DNA of 64,000 nucleotides. It comes from Paragonimus skrjabini miyazakii. Lineage: Eukaryota > Platyhelminthes > Trematoda > Plagiorchiida > Troglotrematidae. Location of the stretch: positions 245,444-309,443 of the forward strand of contig JTDE01000132.1 of NCBI GenBank assembly GCA_014338405.1, in the 5' to 3' direction. Shown here one piece after another: positions 1-14,839 of this stretch. The position numbers and the translations under genes were made by a program. The notes beneath the pieces were generated by a model that saw nothing but the letters and a program-made list of their open reading frames with translations, made no database searches and was not told the DNA's origin. Numbering within the stretch: position 1 is the stretch's first letter; each line of letters opens with the position of its first letter.

Positions 1-3000
1 TGATTCAGAGAAACGTTGATTGTTAACAAGAAAATCTACTACGCGTTCTAATCCTATTTCACTCAATGTGGATATCCTGCGAGAAATATTCTAATTTATC
101 TGTTGCTTATGCTCAAATTAAAATTGTCCTAAACAGATAAGTAAGCGACATTTTGCTGACATTTTAACACTTGAAAACTGATTGTTTGAAAGCAGGACCT
201 GTAATTATAAGGCAACCTTTAGCACATTATTGACAACATGTTTCCAAAGCTGCCAAGTGCTTTGAGTAACCATTTACTCTTCTCATCCAGGTTTTCATTT
301 TTCCACTACAAACAGCCAACCAAACAAATGTGACATATTTACGGAACCTTAAAATTGGCGCGATTGGTGTGACACAGACTAAACAATAACGTTTCTGATG
401 AGTTTCAAAAGGGGTTGATTGCAAAATGTTTATGAGCATGCAACGGATACGATCAATTTTTTGTGGTGTTCAACTTGAAACTAAAGTTTCTCACTAATTT
501 CAATGACCTCAATACTCATCTGGTCAGCTTGCGTGATATTGAGTTTACAAGTACTTAAAAGCCGGTCTTCTGCTCCTGTCTGGAGAGGGTCCACAGAGAA
601 TATGAAAAGTTTATTAACGATACTACAGAACTTTAATACAAAATATTTACTAACAATTCCTAAATATGCTGATACTTCCACCATTTTTTTAAGCAAAACT
701 TCAGGTTTTTTTGTTAAATGATGGAATTACTAAAGGTGGAAGCGATTCAGCAATCGCCTTCTAAAGTAAACATCTTTGGTAGTATGCTTTTCTATGTTTA
801 TGTAAATAACTGGAGTTTAAATCTTACTGTCAACTAACTACCATCACTCAAGGTCAAATCAAACTGCATTTGTCAAATTAAGCGTGGGTGCCTAAAAAAC
901 AGAAACTTAATTAGGTTGTTAAGCAGCAAATTACTTTTTTTGAACAACACAAAATTTACTTATTCGAACTGATCACGATAGTCAGGTTGATTCGCAGTAC
1001 AAACGTGCTTAAAAGCAAGTTATCAACTAGACGCATTTTTAATTGATTTTACTACTGGTAACAATCGGTTGCTACAATTTTCAGAGGCGTCTCTTATCAG
1101 AACGATGTAAACAATATGGGTAAACTGTCTGACTGGCTTCATATCGTGGCAGAGCAAATATACGTGTATGTGATTGTAATGAACTGTTGACTGTATGTGC
1201 GATTTCCTTCATTAACCCTATGCTGAAGGGTTGAGCTATCTATTACAAATATTGTCAACTGTCGTGAGCACTCATTCAGCCATTGCGAGATACTACAGGT
1301 TAAATTTTGCAGGCTAATATTGTTTTTTCCCCTCATCCGCTGCTGTTATGAAAAACGTGCCATAGATGAAAGATCGCCAGCATTTACTGTCTTCATCCAA
1401 GATAAACACGAACACACAGAGTGCAAATGCTTTAGGCGTCGTGCATAAAACTGCTCAAACCAAACTCAGTGAATTTATTGACGATAAGCGAGAAATATTT
1501 TTATTTTAATCAGTTCTTCGAAATTTATGAGAATATGTGTTATTGTAACTCGTTGTGATAGTAGTTTTGGTATCCGGTTATTTGACGAGTTTAGTGAACA
1601 AGTTGGGAATGACTACCTTATCCGGATTCTTGTTTATCTGTCTTCATTTTAAGAGAATACAATGATGTCTGCAAGCAACTTAATACATTAAGAGAGTACT
1701 AAACATCAAAACAGCTCATTTTTTAATAATTCTTGCACGGCTGCGTATTTCGACGTCACTTGGTCCAAACGGCGTCAATCTTCAATGGCAGTGACCTACA
1801 TATTTCTGCTGTGGTTCTGCAAGGAGTTATAACGGAAGTGTAACATTAGTTTTCTGTTGTTGAATCATTAACATACATAGCATTGTTAGACATTTCCGCC
1901 CCTATTTGTTCGTGGAGGCTTTTCGGCTGCTGACAAGACCAGATTATGCTATCGAAGGGTTATCAGCTGGAAAGTGATCAGGACTTCGCCTACCGTTTCA
2001 TTAATCGTCACACAAGTGCTTTGCTTTGTCCAATTTTCCGGCTAAATCTGTCAGTACTGTACCGTGTATATCAACAGCCGGTATCATATGGGCAAGCGAT
2101 TAGAAAGTAACTGATGTCTCTCGGTGACGAACGCTGAAAATTTCAAGCTTACTGTCGGTTAATCAAAAAACAGGTTATCAGAAGAATATTTAGATTTCAT
2201 TTTGAAAATCGCGCGAACATAGAGTTTGCTATAAGTGTTTTTTTGTACGACCATTTATATCCGTGGTTTGATAATTCCAAGCGAACATTCGTTTATTTCG
2301 GATGGCTCATGCAGTGACGACATAATCGCTGATTTGGACAGTAATGTTGCAAGTCTGTGCAATCCGTGAATTTCAAAGCGAAGCTGAATATCACTGAAAA
2401 CATTCCGCGGTACTTCATCTGCACAATCAAAACAAAATATTTTTAGTGGCGGTGGGGTGAAATATGATAATTTAATATCACTTCAAACAGTGGTTAGTGA
2501 TTTACACTAAAAAATGGTTATATATTGGCGCTACTTGGCTGTTATACCGTTTACACGAATGAAATAGAATGTATTGCTGAAGAACTCTAACAAAGACGAG
2601 ATCAATTTCTTTTGAAGGACAACGATGTGGTCAGTGAATTGCGTTACAGTTTAATTCAAAATTGCTCCTCCCGGTGTGTTAACATGTAAATAATGACTCA
2701 TCTCTTTCATACCACAGGAAGAAGAAACTCTAGCAGATCATATGTAACTTACAGTAGGAAAACAATTTCCGTTTTGCAAAAACAACTTACAAATAAGTAG
2801 GCTCATTCTTGCTGTCTTCCAGTTACATTCTCCACAGGACATCTGTTACTCCGGTGGTCAGCCTCCAATAACCGAACTGATGGACTTCCCAAATTGCATT
2901 TGTATACATGAAGGTATGTGCGAACTAACAACGGGTGAATAGATGAATTGATTCGCAGTTGCGTGGAAATGTTTGTCTTCTTTCTCTTCTCTCGGACGAG

Positions 3001-5622
3001 ATTAGAACCATGAGAGAAAGAGAAAATCGTTTGGGTGCATACACACTGGCCGTTTCAGAAAACCACTGTTTTAGGCACGCAAACGCACAAATACACCTAC
3101 ATGCTGTATGCCAAGACCGATGATCGATGTAAGTAATTCGGAGATGTCTCGCCAACCTCTTTGATTGCAGGACTCGGAATTGTTTAAATTGTCATTAATG
3201 GTGACACATTATGATACTGTCAGTTTGGCTATCAGGATTACGAATGCAGGTAAGCACACAAATCCAACTTGATGTTTCAGGCTGACATTATCGTAAACAG
3301 TCACACAACCGACCGTGGGAGAATCTGTGATAATTTCGTTCTGAATCAGACAGATACAAAACTGACTGCACTAGGTACATTAGATGATTTGATGAAATAA
3401 GGTGAACATTTAGTGCCCTATTTATCTGTGTAAACAAAAAGAGGGGCCAGTTTACTACGCACAGCCTAGGTGTGCATAGTGTCTACGTAACAAGAGAATA
3501 ACCGATGAAAACATACTGCGTACTATAAGATACTTGTCGAAGTAGGCAGTGAACCTCATGTAATATTCAGAACTCCGACAAGACTAGACGTGTGAGTGAA
3601 GCAAAAATCGTGAACACTGACCGCTTAAAGGTCCACGACCTGTAAAGGAAACTTAGCAGGAATTTCTTGTTGAACTTTTTCCCAACTAAACTTAAGTGCA
3701 GCTTATCCGGCAGACCTTGTTACCTGCCAGTTTGCACATCAAATTCCGTGGGCAATGTAGAACAGAAGAAAAGATAGAAGAAACTACAGAAAAAATAAGA
3801 TGTGTACGTCAGTTATGTTGGGGAACTAGTTTTGTAGATTGAGTTCTTTCGCACACGAAAATGACGCGCCTGCTGACGGTTAGTGTTCCTACAAAGGAAT
3901 AGTACTTCTTTTCCGCTTTAATAAACTGTGACTCCATTATTTCAATATGAAGGTTATTTTTCAATTGCTTTACAAGAATGTCATTAGTATTTCCGATTGA
4001 AGTTAGGGCCAGCGAATTCCTAGCAGCCGGCTTTGCCCAGCTGTTCGCCATCGCTCAAATTCCATGATCGCTCTTATTACACGACATTACAACACACTGT
4101 CACATAATACTTCCTGTATAAAATTTCGTGTGACCGCCAGCATATTCACACAAGAGGAATGGAGCGGAAATTTTATAATCTGGTTCACAATAGTATTCTA
4201 GTCTGAGTCTGTAAGGTGCTCATAAATACCATAAAGTCTTAACCCGGGCAGAACGAATTGACACTTCACAGTGAGACAACATCGCCGGGTTATCCAAAGT
4301 TAATAATATAACCATCTTGAGGCACAAGAAGGAAAGCTTTCAAATCAGGCAACGCAATGGAAGACAGGCTTTTCAAAATTTGTGAACAATCTAGCCAGTA
4401 ACATACGTAAACCACCTACACTGACTTTTCATCAATGCCAGATTGCTTCGCTAATTAGCGCTCACTGAACATTATGTACGTTGATTCATTCATTTTGTTG
4501 CGCACGGCCTACCGAATTTTGCCGTATGATCCACGTAGAATTCTAAATATACCTGGTGAGATACAGCAAATGTTCTAAGTGAATGTATCTTCCAAAACAC
4601 CTAACTTTATTCCTCTGTTTAAAACCATCACGTAGACAGCGATCCCACATACAGCAGATTTGTCGTCATTCATCGAAACAGCCGACAGTAACAGAGGATC
4701 CAGCCGATACGTTTCGCTAAATAAATTGAAGACATTTTAGGCGCCACACAACTGATATACGATTTTCAGAATTGGTCAGAGGTGTAAGAATATACCAAAG
4801 CTGCAGCCCGAAGAAAGTTGTACCAAACACGATTAAGTTATCACTACAGAGTCACACTAAGGCAAGTTTTGTGCACGTATGATGGGATAGGCAACGGGTA
4901 GATAGCACTTGCTCCGGCTAAAAGAACTTTGAATAAAACACTGGAAGACGCATGGGCAGATTAAGCTAATTAATTATGTATCTGAGGAGAAGTGTGTTGT
5001 GTTTATTGCCATCAAACAGAGGATCACATATAAATCGTCCACCTGAGATCTATTCGAATTACTGACGGTTCGCTGCCTCACAGGCTTGATTGTTACTGTT
5101 AGCTGTTTTCACATCAGTATGGATTTCTATGGTACATAACATATCCTGAACTGAATGAGGTCTCGTTGAAAGAACCAGTTGGCTTCATAATCCCACACGT
5201 AGGTATAAAAAATAAATGTAATCTATAAATCGCTCGCAAAATGTACAGTTTTTACATTTTTATTTTACAACACATTAATACGTTCGTCAAAAATAAACGC
5301 GACTTTTATAACATTAGAATATAATTCGTTGCGAATTTCTGTTTCGAGTGATACGATAAACAAAAGAAACTGGGAGACGTTTCAGAAACAGAAATACAGT
5401 TTGAAGTTAAAAATATGCGAACGTTTTTTATAAAAATTGTTTAGAGCAATTCGTCAGCCAGACTCATGTAATGAGAAGAGCATTCTTTGGCTATATCTGA
5501 TACTTATTAATACAATCAAATGACATTGCAGACTGAATGCTGCACATCTCCAACAACTTTGTGACTGATCGCCTTTAATTCATGGATCTTTTCTTGTAAA
5601 CTAGAAAGGAAAGTTTACATCG

Positions 5623-5659
5623 TCACCACCATGAATCATGCATTCATGGTTCAAGGTGA
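5623..5659. repeat. Imperfect hairpin (inverted repeat)
   Basis: The inner arms, ACCATGAAT and ATTCATGGT, pair perfectly over 9 bp around a 5-nt loop. Outer arms TCACC and GGTGA add 5 bp after a 4-nt TCAA bulge. No gene lies beside it and no function can be assigned. In A+T-rich DNA of this size it may be chance. Confidence 0.5.
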
Positions 5660-8600
5660 TTCGAGCACGTTGAACAATAAAATAGGCACAAAATACACGT
5701 CACATCTTATCGGGATAAATGAGTAAAAGGAATGCATTGCAAAATGTACAGTTTGTGGATGCTATTGGATATTATTAGGTGCTAGAAGCTGTACTGAAGT
5801 AAAAATGCTAACAAAGTTCTTATTTGTAAAATGAGTTGGTCACGAGGGATCTCGCAGTAAACAAACATAAAGCCTTACTTACTAAGGTTTGCCGTCATAC
5901 TTTGATAATGGTGATATTCTGGAATTGGCTGAAGCAACGTTACAAGGTGAAATGGGTTACAGCGTCCAGACATAGTGAAGGTAAAATTCAATCCTGTTTT
6001 AGAATGCTGCAGCAAAATTTGTTTAAGTTTAAAGCAAAATCCTAAACTAGTGATTTATATATCACGATTGTTTTTGATAGACGTTTTATTTTTGAATCAC
6101 TGAATAAAGTATATATCGGTATACTTTAGTTAACTAGGCTGAATACAACATTAAGTTCTGCGGATTTTTCTTACCTAACAGAAAACCATGTTAGCCATGA
6201 AACGTGTTTCATAATAATCAGCTTACATTTACAGGTTGACGTTTTCAATGTTGTTGGTTGTGTAAGCATTTCATATAATTTCATGAAGCAGAGTGATGCC
6301 GTTGATAAGTATACTCAAATACTTTTAACACATAGGTTGGTGCATTGCATGACTTTGAGTCTATCTATAAGTGTCTACAGTTTTCACCTAACTGCTAAAC
6401 AACGTCGATAGAAAAGTGGTATACTGTACCAAAGCAGACAGTTGGAGACAAAAAATTACGTAAAAAAAATAGTTGCTTCCCTCATTCGGTAAAAACTGAC
6501 AGCGTGCGCCGGATATCAGTTCAAAAAAGAAGATTTGAGGAATTGCCTCGTGTGGGCATTGTGTAGGTTGAATGTGACAATCCGAAGGCAAAGTTGTGAC
6601 TATCACTGTTAACAAATTGTGTTGGATATTACGTATGTGTATACCAGAGGGACGTTTCCAAACTAACAGCCAACTCCTGTGAATTTTAGATGATATGATC
6701 TGAAATACTGCAACAGACTGCGCAAATGATTTGCAAATTCACTGACACGTGGTGAAATATTTTGGAGAAAATAAAGGCTCGTCGAAATGTTATCCATTGT
6801 TCGGCAAACATGGATTACACCTCTGCTAAATGGCACAAAGCCAAGGTCACCATGGGCAATGGTCAGTTTGCTTAGACCACTTAAAATAACTGCCGCGCAA
6901 TATGATTATCTTACAATACAATGTACCGTGTTAATATCCACAGACAGTACTTTACATTGCCTGTTTTATACTGTTCGGGTGCATGTAGTGTTAATCATAC
7001 TTGCCAAAGCTTGGTCTATAAGAAAGTCAAATTTCTGCAGCCACCATTTAACGGCATACGTTTGGTTTATTGAAAAATTTTGCTCAGTTTTCTAATAGCC
7101 AGTAACTCAACTGCAAACTTGGAACACGTTAACGTTTCGCAATTTCTGGGGCAATTACTTGTACTGACTACTAGAACATTCTGTAGTCTTCTTGGCACAC
7201 CTGACGACAAGTAGTGAAGTTACATGAAAACATTAAAAGTATACACTCAGCATTTTCTTATGAAAGAACTAGTTATAGAATTTTTACAGGTTAACTGTCA
7301 TTTCTAAAAGAACCACGACTGTGTTATGTCTTATTCAGTTCCAGATGACAGATTTTCTACACCATTTCGTACTATGCAATTTCAAAAACGACCGAGAGCT
7401 CTGACATGTACTAATAACAAAGGACATCTTTGTAATTAATGGCATTAATGAGTATGAGTATCAAGTTAAACGAGTCACATTTATAGGCAATGTTGCATTT
7501 ACCTGAAACCTGACTGTAGACTAATGAATCACAATTAAGCGTCACTAAGCTGTAAACGTGCACCTGAAACATAATAAAAAAATGAAATAATTATCTGGGA
7601 TAATTGTCTGTTGGCACACCCATGTAATGAGTTGGTTGAATGTAATGAAACCCAACTAGATTATTAGAAGGAATCAAGTTGTTGATCTACAAGGCAATGT
7701 AGGACAATTTCAGATTAGGAAAGCGTATAATTTCCAGCAAATCAAAGTGGAATAAAAAATGCTGGTTCTTTATTTTATATATGGGATTCCTCATTTACAA
7801 AAGCCTGTTAATAGTTTGAAGAAGATGGCTTTTGATGAACAAATGATTTGTCAAATACAGCATTAACAACTGTTTTCTTTCGAGTGCCATGAAAAAAATT
7901 TTCGCTGAACAGGTTTTGAAGATATTTAGGAAATAAGGCAAACTACTTAAACTTCAGTCATGTGAATGCGGAAATTCAGGTATGGAATATGACATGCGAT
8001 GTTCGAAGTTTGTCAAGGGATGAATCATTTCTAAACGTGGAATATAAAGTGGCAGTTGTTCATATTTAACATTGCGCCCGTATAGGTGCTACAACTTTAA
8101 TCAATGAGATAACATATCTGAGGTGGTACCGTTTATTAAAAGATAAACATAAAAACTAAAATTCCAAAGTCTTTCGTAATAACAGTTTGTGAGACTCTAA
8201 ATCGTTTAAACCTAATAAAATGTTTTGTTTACATTGGTCTTACAGTGTACGTGGCTTACAGCTCCTGTGTAAGGAATAAACAACATTATTCGGCGTTTAT
8301 CGCCAGATTTACATAATCTTTTTGATAGTATACACTCCACTAATAATTTCACCAATTTTAATGATGTACCAAATAACTGAAACAAACTTTTGGTGGTATA
8401 CTACTTTAAGTTGTTCATTATCAAGACAAAATTCCCTAACAGGCTCCAGGTTATCTGGATTAGCCAATTGGAGATTAGGTGGAAGGGGACCAAATCATCA
8501 ACCTCTCATTGCTTAAGAAGTCAAACCTTTTACCACGGAATCTAATTACTCGTTCACATGCAATAATTTTCAGAATGAAAAAAACTAAAGAATTTCATTA

Positions 8601-9790
8601 GTTGCTTTATGTTTAATAAAAAATCTGCATTAGTATATCTTTGGAGATGTGTGCGGCATGCGACGGCGTGAAATGATGTTTACATCTAGCAGTATGAAAA
8701 AATGTTGACTTGTGCATGTACTTAACATCAAAACCACCTTAAGCCCAACAAATTATACCGTAGTCCGTGTCTTAATCTTGTCATGAATTTTATTTGGAGA
8801 TGTTCGATGGGTCTATCTTACGACAGACGATAGATGCAACAATACCGAATGCTTGCGGTTTCCTTCACCACTGTTTTGCGGATGAAGATTTTCAAAAGTT
8901 TATCGGAACATGCACCATCAAAATTTCACCTGTCACGGTGGAACTCACTCATCTTCAAGCCACCTGTGAAATTCATTTGTAATTAAGCTCAACAGTTTTC
9001 ACTGCTGAGTTGTTATGCACTATAGAATAGGTATTTGGAGAGGAGAAACGGTGAACGCAGTAGGAAAAAGATCTAGCACTCACAACGACAAGCATAAGGT
9101 GACCTCAAGCCAAGTTTCTGTGTAAATCAGAAGAGTGGGGCTAAAAATTACGCATTCGTGACTGTTGTTCAAAACAGGCAGCAGTTGTTAGCACTGGGCC
9201 AAACATCATCACCAAAAATGAATATATAACGGTTCAGGCATAGTAGACATGAAGGACTGAGTGAAATCATTTCATTATCAGGATAAAGTCTGAGTGTCAT
9301 GGTTCCACTCGAATAAACATGTGCCATAACTGTACCAATAGCAATCAGCCGAAAGGAGACAACTAAGATAGTTACAAGTCTGCTGTAAACCGGCAATGAC
9401 GATATGGTAAGGAATTAACATGAGGGTTTGGGAATTATCCTACGAAAAATGCGGCTAACGTTAAAAACAACGCTACGTCAACAGACAGCAAAATTTGTGG
9501 TGAACAACATACAGACCACGTTATTTCACGAGATGAAGCATTAAGCCACGACTGATTCACTGATCACGCCAGTTCCCATAGTGTTCGTAGCAGTTATGAA
9601 GATGAAGTATCGTCAGAACTTAGCAATAATACGACCTGGCTCAACAGATAAAGAGGATGCGGGTTGACAGAGCGCATGTTGTGAATATCAGGAATTGTCC
9701 AACGGTTATCTCGTAATGTTCCAATCTACATATGTACATGTCGCTGAAAGAATCTAATATCTGTCCATGCAACCTCACTGAAAAAGTGGA

Positions 9791-9820
9791 CAAGATATCG
9801 GTAATCTTAACGATATCTTG
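9791..9820. repeat. Perfect 10-bp hairpin
   Basis: CAAGATATCG is followed after 10 nt by its exact reverse complement CGATATCTTG. No T-run follows to suggest a Pol III terminator and no gene adjoins it. It is recorded as a structural feature only. Confidence 0.55.
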
Positions 9821-12800
9821 AAAGGCCTCCAAATTTGTGTTTGCAGTCTTATCTAAATCTAATCTAACATTAATTCGCCGATTAAGCATGGTGACGGTGT
9901 CAGAATAGGTTTGCTCGTAGCCGCCCGCAACCAGACATATTCTTGGTCAAACAAGGCACAAGCTGACTCGATCAAGCCACTATTTATTACTACCTCCATA
10001 GGTCTTAGGAATATTCTGCCTGACAAAATTGCCACGATATTCAATAGTTAACACGGGATTTTGATTGTGGTTGTTTTAACGTTAGGTCCATTATTGTTTC
10101 TGAAGACAGCACGTAAAATCACATTGTTTACTTGCAATGATGTTATCCTCATTAGGCAAAGTAAACACTTGGGAAATATATTGACCAACGAGCACAAACG
10201 ACTTCAAGGATTTGCTCCGCGAAAAATGTCAGTAAAATAGTCTGTTATGTGATCGCACTCTGGATACCGCTGACATAAAGCAACATTGCTGCATAACATC
10301 CACCTGTAGCCAAACAAATCCGCAAATAATACTTTCCTGAATTATAATCCTGCTTGTCCGTGTTTACATGTGTTGTTATAAAGAAATTAAAGATGGAGAA
10401 ATAGCGACACAAGTATTTGAATAAATCGATGACATTGTGTGATCCGCCGGTACTGAATACAATTCGTTTTAATCGTGACCAGGTCCCATCTGATGAAAAC
10501 CGACTGCCAAGAAAACCACGAATAGGTATTCTGAATCGTTCACAAGATTTGCCAAGTTCACTCTAGTGCTCTCAGAATTCAACTGATTTTAATGTCAAGA
10601 GCTATTGCCGTTAGGTTCTAAGATCCTTACGTGTGCGGGCAAATATGTCAAGCACAAAACACACCGTTTTTATATGAACATTTCTAAACCCTCTGAAGCT
10701 GCAATGAATATAATGCCCTAAATACGTTTGAGTGTGTACTTCAGAATGCACATGCCTGCGGCTTACACGAATTTATCAGCAGCTATACCGCTCACCAACA
10801 GTTCATAAGTCACCTCATGGGCTTTTGTAGTCTTTACATAATTTGCACAACATATCATGTCAATATAGAGGGTTTAACAGAAAAACCAAAAATGATGTTT
10901 AGTCCTATCGCTCCTTCTGATTTGTCTAAGTACACTCTCTTTTGGCACACCGAAACGGAGTTCATTTCATAACCATGGGGGATGTTTCGCCAGACGTTGA
11001 TGGTCTTAAAAATCTTTCCTAAACAGCATACGTTTTCTCTTAAAGTGGTAAACCGCTATTCGTTATGATTCAGAAAGTTGCTGCTCGATTGCGACATTTC
11101 AGAGAAAGCTTCACTTCCTCCCTCTTAAATTAGCGAAGATAACACTAAACAAGAAGAAAATTGAGAAGGGGAGGTCAAAAATCAAAAAGTTAATTAACGA
11201 ATCAATTAATCAGCTTTTCTGGTTTTGGTAGTCAACACCTTACAACCGTGTCGGTTTAATTAAATGAGGATACTAAAACTTTGGATGATTTCCCAAAGCT
11301 TTGATAGCTGACACTGGTTTACCATTCGCAACAAAGCTAATTGTACGCCCGTAACAACAGGGATTTGTTAAATTAAAAATTGCAAGTTCATATTCCTTAC
11401 GCTTTCCTTAAAATGAGTTTTTTCATCCAGCTCAGTGGCTTTACAATTTGTTTCACACAAATGTCCAAGTGAAACTGGAATCAACTTTGTGCAGCTTATC
11501 CTTTTGTATACGCCCAAATATGATGTAGTATATTCTGCGTGGACCTTTGATCCAGTATCTACAACACGTGATGTCTTACATTTTAATTGCATTTTCAGAA
11601 ATCACACTGAAACAAGAAAAATTCCTGTCGGAAACCGCACCATCATTCGTCCGAATATTTTATCCACTTCATTCATCTGGGTATGTTAATAGGAATATCA
11701 GTTTTATTTGTACGTACTAACCTTGACTATACAAATTATTTTTCTTCGACTGCTAAAACCTTATCAGTTTCACTGAACTTTCATGTCTCAGAACCGTTTG
11801 ATGTATTATTTGAGATAGTAAACTGTTGAAATGTGCATTATTTCTTGCGATATCAACACGACTGGTAATACAAAAAATCATTGCCAAACATTTCCGATTC
11901 ACTTCGTCGCTTTTCCTCAAACGACTACGAAATTCACTCCAATCAGATAAAGTAATCAATCTGCTGGTTCTTGCTGGCGAATTATTTTATGAACTAAACA
12001 TCATGCACATTTAATCACGGCCTTCGTACCTCAAGGAGAATTCAACTGACCAACTTCACATAATAAGTCCAGTCTTCAAATAGATTTGTGCACTTCAGCG
12101 GAAACTATAGTCTTCATACAAACAACTTTATGGCGGATTAAATGAACCAATTCGTAAGTTTATTTTTACGACATATACTTCTGCAAGCAATTTAGGATTA
12201 GTGGATCATTGTGATAAATAAGAGCTGACAGAATAAACCTGGACATAAGCACACACATACATATGTGCAATTAGATCGGTTGGAGATAACACGACCATTA
12301 TAAGGAGGTTAATGGGAATCAAACAAACACTCCGAATCAGGTTACCCACTGAAATCAAGATGCAGAGAACAACATGTCTTACTGATTGAGTGAGGAACCT
12401 TACTACAATTTGTTTAGAGCTTTATGATTCTGTGAAAAAGGCTGCTGTCAACGAAATTCACTGGTAAACAGTACAATAATCGGTGCACCCATAAAGCAAC
12501 AAATGAAGAATTAGATTATGTGGAAGCAAAAGTGCTTGCTACCTAACCTGCCATGTTTGTCACTAGAAGAATGATGAGGCAGACAAACACTTTTTCGGTT
12601 ACTCACAATCAGGCGAAATATGCAGCATTTATGTTAAACATTGTTCTCGGGACGAGGGAAACTAAGTGAGTAGCATGTTCAACTGGGGCTAAGTATGTTA
12701 TAAATAAACATGGGGAAGACGTTTTAATAAAATTGCGTCAGAATTATGATGTAGGTCGAGCCGTGGCAATTTGATTGATCATGGTATTGGAAGTGGGCCT

Positions 12801-12883
12801 TTGTAATTGCGAGAGCTGAACAAAGCGCTACAATACGAATAAGATTGGATAATTCAATCAACTTCCGATCGCCCCAGCTGTTG

Positions 12884-13470
12884 CTAACATTCAACAACCA
12901 ACGTCTTTCGATTGGCTGCTTTTAACTCGGTAAAACTAATTGAAAGTGGAAGCCTGGTCGATAGTATGATATGAACCAACATGATGAACTGCAACTGTGC
13001 TGGCAATAGTCTTGGTGACTCCTCAATAGCTCCAGACTGGACAATGGTCACGGAAAGGTTAAGACAAGTGTCTGCTCGTGCGAGGTAACTAGTTCCAAAA
13101 GAACGAATAATTCCATGTACACAAAAAGAAGACGCAGAAACAGGCACTTCACCCTCTAACCGTAAATATAAAGCCCAAGTGGGGTTAAAACAGACAGAGG
13201 AGTTAGCAGCATAGAAGGTTGTACTGACAATGCTGTTTTGTTTCCTGGTTTTTGTTTCAACAAGGGTGTCACCTCTGAATGGTAACGAAATATACACCAC
13301 GTTTTTCCGCCAGAGAAGCCTTGTGTTCTTTCTGTTCACGTTGCATAAGTTTGCATGTTAATCGTTCCAAATGACCATTTTACAAGGAAAGTGTGCTTTT
13401 GAAGGAAAATTCATTGCGTATTATATGCTGTGAATATATTCTCACGGCTCTATCAGTCAAACAGTATGTT
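12884..13470 (-). mobile_element. PLE-A: Penelope-like element, connector and decayed GIY-YIG endonuclease
   Basis: This is the 3' part of a PLE coding region on the minus strand. The reading frame at 12,884-13,339 (GTG start, 151 codons) carries the typical post-RT connector VVYISLPFRGDTL at about residues 14-26. It continues with TFYAAN near 41-46 and a C-terminal endonuclease portion. The GIY-YIG site is badly eroded: CGTSYIGR-like sequence has become FGTSYLARAD (81-90), and the usual CxC pair before it is lost. ANRKTL near residue 142 matches the RSNRKR segment before the conserved A-E-A of related copies. Upstream to about 13,470, a shifted frame still reads TDRAVRIYS and a decayed NGYP-like motif (NGHLERL). 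The RT itself is not securely recognisable. Family assignment is by motif order shared with PLE-B to PLE-E in this window. It is non-functional. Confidence 0.75.
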
Positions 13471-14540
13471 CTAACATCATTGGACCCCGTCAAAATATGA
13501 CACAATGTTGTTCCCAAATTTCCGGCTGTTTGGAATACGAATCACGTTGCGCTTTCAGTGTGTATTAGGGCCTGCTTCCAGAAGGCTGCATATATTACGT
13601 TCGCTTGATTAGAGAATATATGACACGAATGGATTTTATTGGAATACGGGACAAGTTACCTGCGCTTTACCAATCAACTTATTCGATAATAGAATCTTGC
13701 GATGTTTGTTTGAAAAATATTTATGGATGCTGAACTTCAAAGATGCCAGTGTTTTCATACGTCAACAGAGACTGGTTCTGTGAAAAATGTTTGGAGGTTA
13801 GTTGTATTAAAAGTGAAAGAAAGAATCAAACTGCATTCTGGATACCATATCATTTTGTGGCCAGTAAGCAAACCTTTTTCCAAATGAGCGTGCAAGTTGA
13901 TTGATGTCTAGTGAAAGTATGAGAGATAATTGAATGTGACATACTGTATGAAGAAAACAGCACATCCTGAATGACAGAGTTTAAGAAGTTGCCACAATCT
14001 GGGAGAAGAACTGTTGATGTTACAATTGTAATCCATGGGAGAAAAAAGATTGAATGAAAAACGTAATGTATACAAGTGTGAGCTAAGATTTCCGATCAGC
14101 AAAATGAGGCAAATCCTTCCGGTTATTCAGCGGCGCTAAACACACAAACGGGAATTTACCCAGAAATTTTCAACGTAATATCAGTAGTTCTCAAACGATC
14201 GCCAAATTTCGCTGTACTTCAGTTACTGAATGTATCCACAGGAGACAAGTCAACACTAATAAAAACGGCCCGCAATAATTAATTCGACCTACAACTATGC
14301 AAGAATTGTTATATAAATTTATTTCGCACATTTGTACATTTAGCAGGGATGAAGACATTGGTCACGAGAAGTACTCCAAATATGAAGGATGATAGAATTA
14401 GCAGTGTGAATAAATTACTGGTGTTCTTCTTGTGTCAATGCTACGATAGCGATTTCTTCTCTTCGGATATTTCTTCATAACGTTTTTTGTATTTGTTTCC
14501 GTGTTGATTAAAAACGATGATAGGAAAAATAACCGACACT
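13471..14540. other. Possible RT-decay zone upstream of PLE-A; otherwise nothing clear
   Basis: The RT of PLE-A should lie here on the minus strand. A minus-strand frame at 13,908-14,102 contains LLKLCHSGCAVFF, which loosely resembles the LLxLC segment before RT motif B, at about the right distance. The match is too weak to call. No other gene is visible. Confidence 0.3.
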
Positions 14541-14670
14541 CGTTTGTAGTAAAAACGTTTTGCACTGCCAAGGTGCAATTCTGTTGGACATCCATCTGGC
14601 GTTTACTTGGATTAACAGGTATACTGTTTGGTCTGATGTTATTCCGTTGGAAGTTGTGTCGTCCACTGAG
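14540..14670 (+). mobile_element. Possible Ty3/Gypsy integrase-core scrap
   Basis: The plus-strand frame includes TWINRYTVWSDVIPLEVVSS. This resembles the stretch around the first catalytic aspartate of Gypsy integrases (T-C-x-D-R-x-T-R-W-x-x-A/V-I-P-L), with the aspartate replaced by asparagine. A preceding LDI and a CTAKVQ segment could be remnants of the integrase LDIVGPL motif and of the end of the zinc finger. No neighbouring RT or LTR is visible. Chance similarity remains possible because the match is only about 20 residues. Confidence 0.35.
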
Positions 14671-14839
14671 AACAAAACTTCCCTCACAACAAATAAGATA
14701 ACCGAAACTATGACCACATGTAGTTTTCTGTTCTTTGTCAAGTGTACATCAAAATGCAAACGTTTGGTTAGCAAAGATGAAAGTGAACTTAACATTATAG
14801 GTATGAAAATATCCGGCAATTAGTCATGAGAGGTCAAGC

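Larger units (their letters stand above)
1..12880. other. A+T-rich DNA with no recognisable gene
   Basis: I see no gene, RNA gene or classifiable mobile element in this stretch. Reading frames are short (at most about 100 codons), occur on both strands and show no family motif. Two clean hairpins lie here. One is at 5623-5659: arms ACCATGAAT and ATTCATGGT around a CATGC loop, extended by TCACC and GGTGA. The other is at 9791-9820: perfect 10-bp arms CAAGATATCG and CGATATCTTG around 10 nt. A segment near 10,440-10,560 is somewhat richer in G+C and reads openly on the plus strand, but I could not assign it. Confidence 0.5.

Noticed and set aside
361..420. CTGATGAG on the plus strand
   Set aside because: No GAAA at a suitable distance; chance occurrence.
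13908..14102. Minus-strand frame with LLKLCHSGCAVFF as RT of PLE-A
   Set aside because: It is positioned plausibly, but the match covers about a dozen residues without motif A or B; not enough to annotate as RT.
14508..14819. 103-codon minus-strand frame
   Set aside because: It overlaps the possible integrase scrap on the other strand and shows no motif; treated as its shadow.
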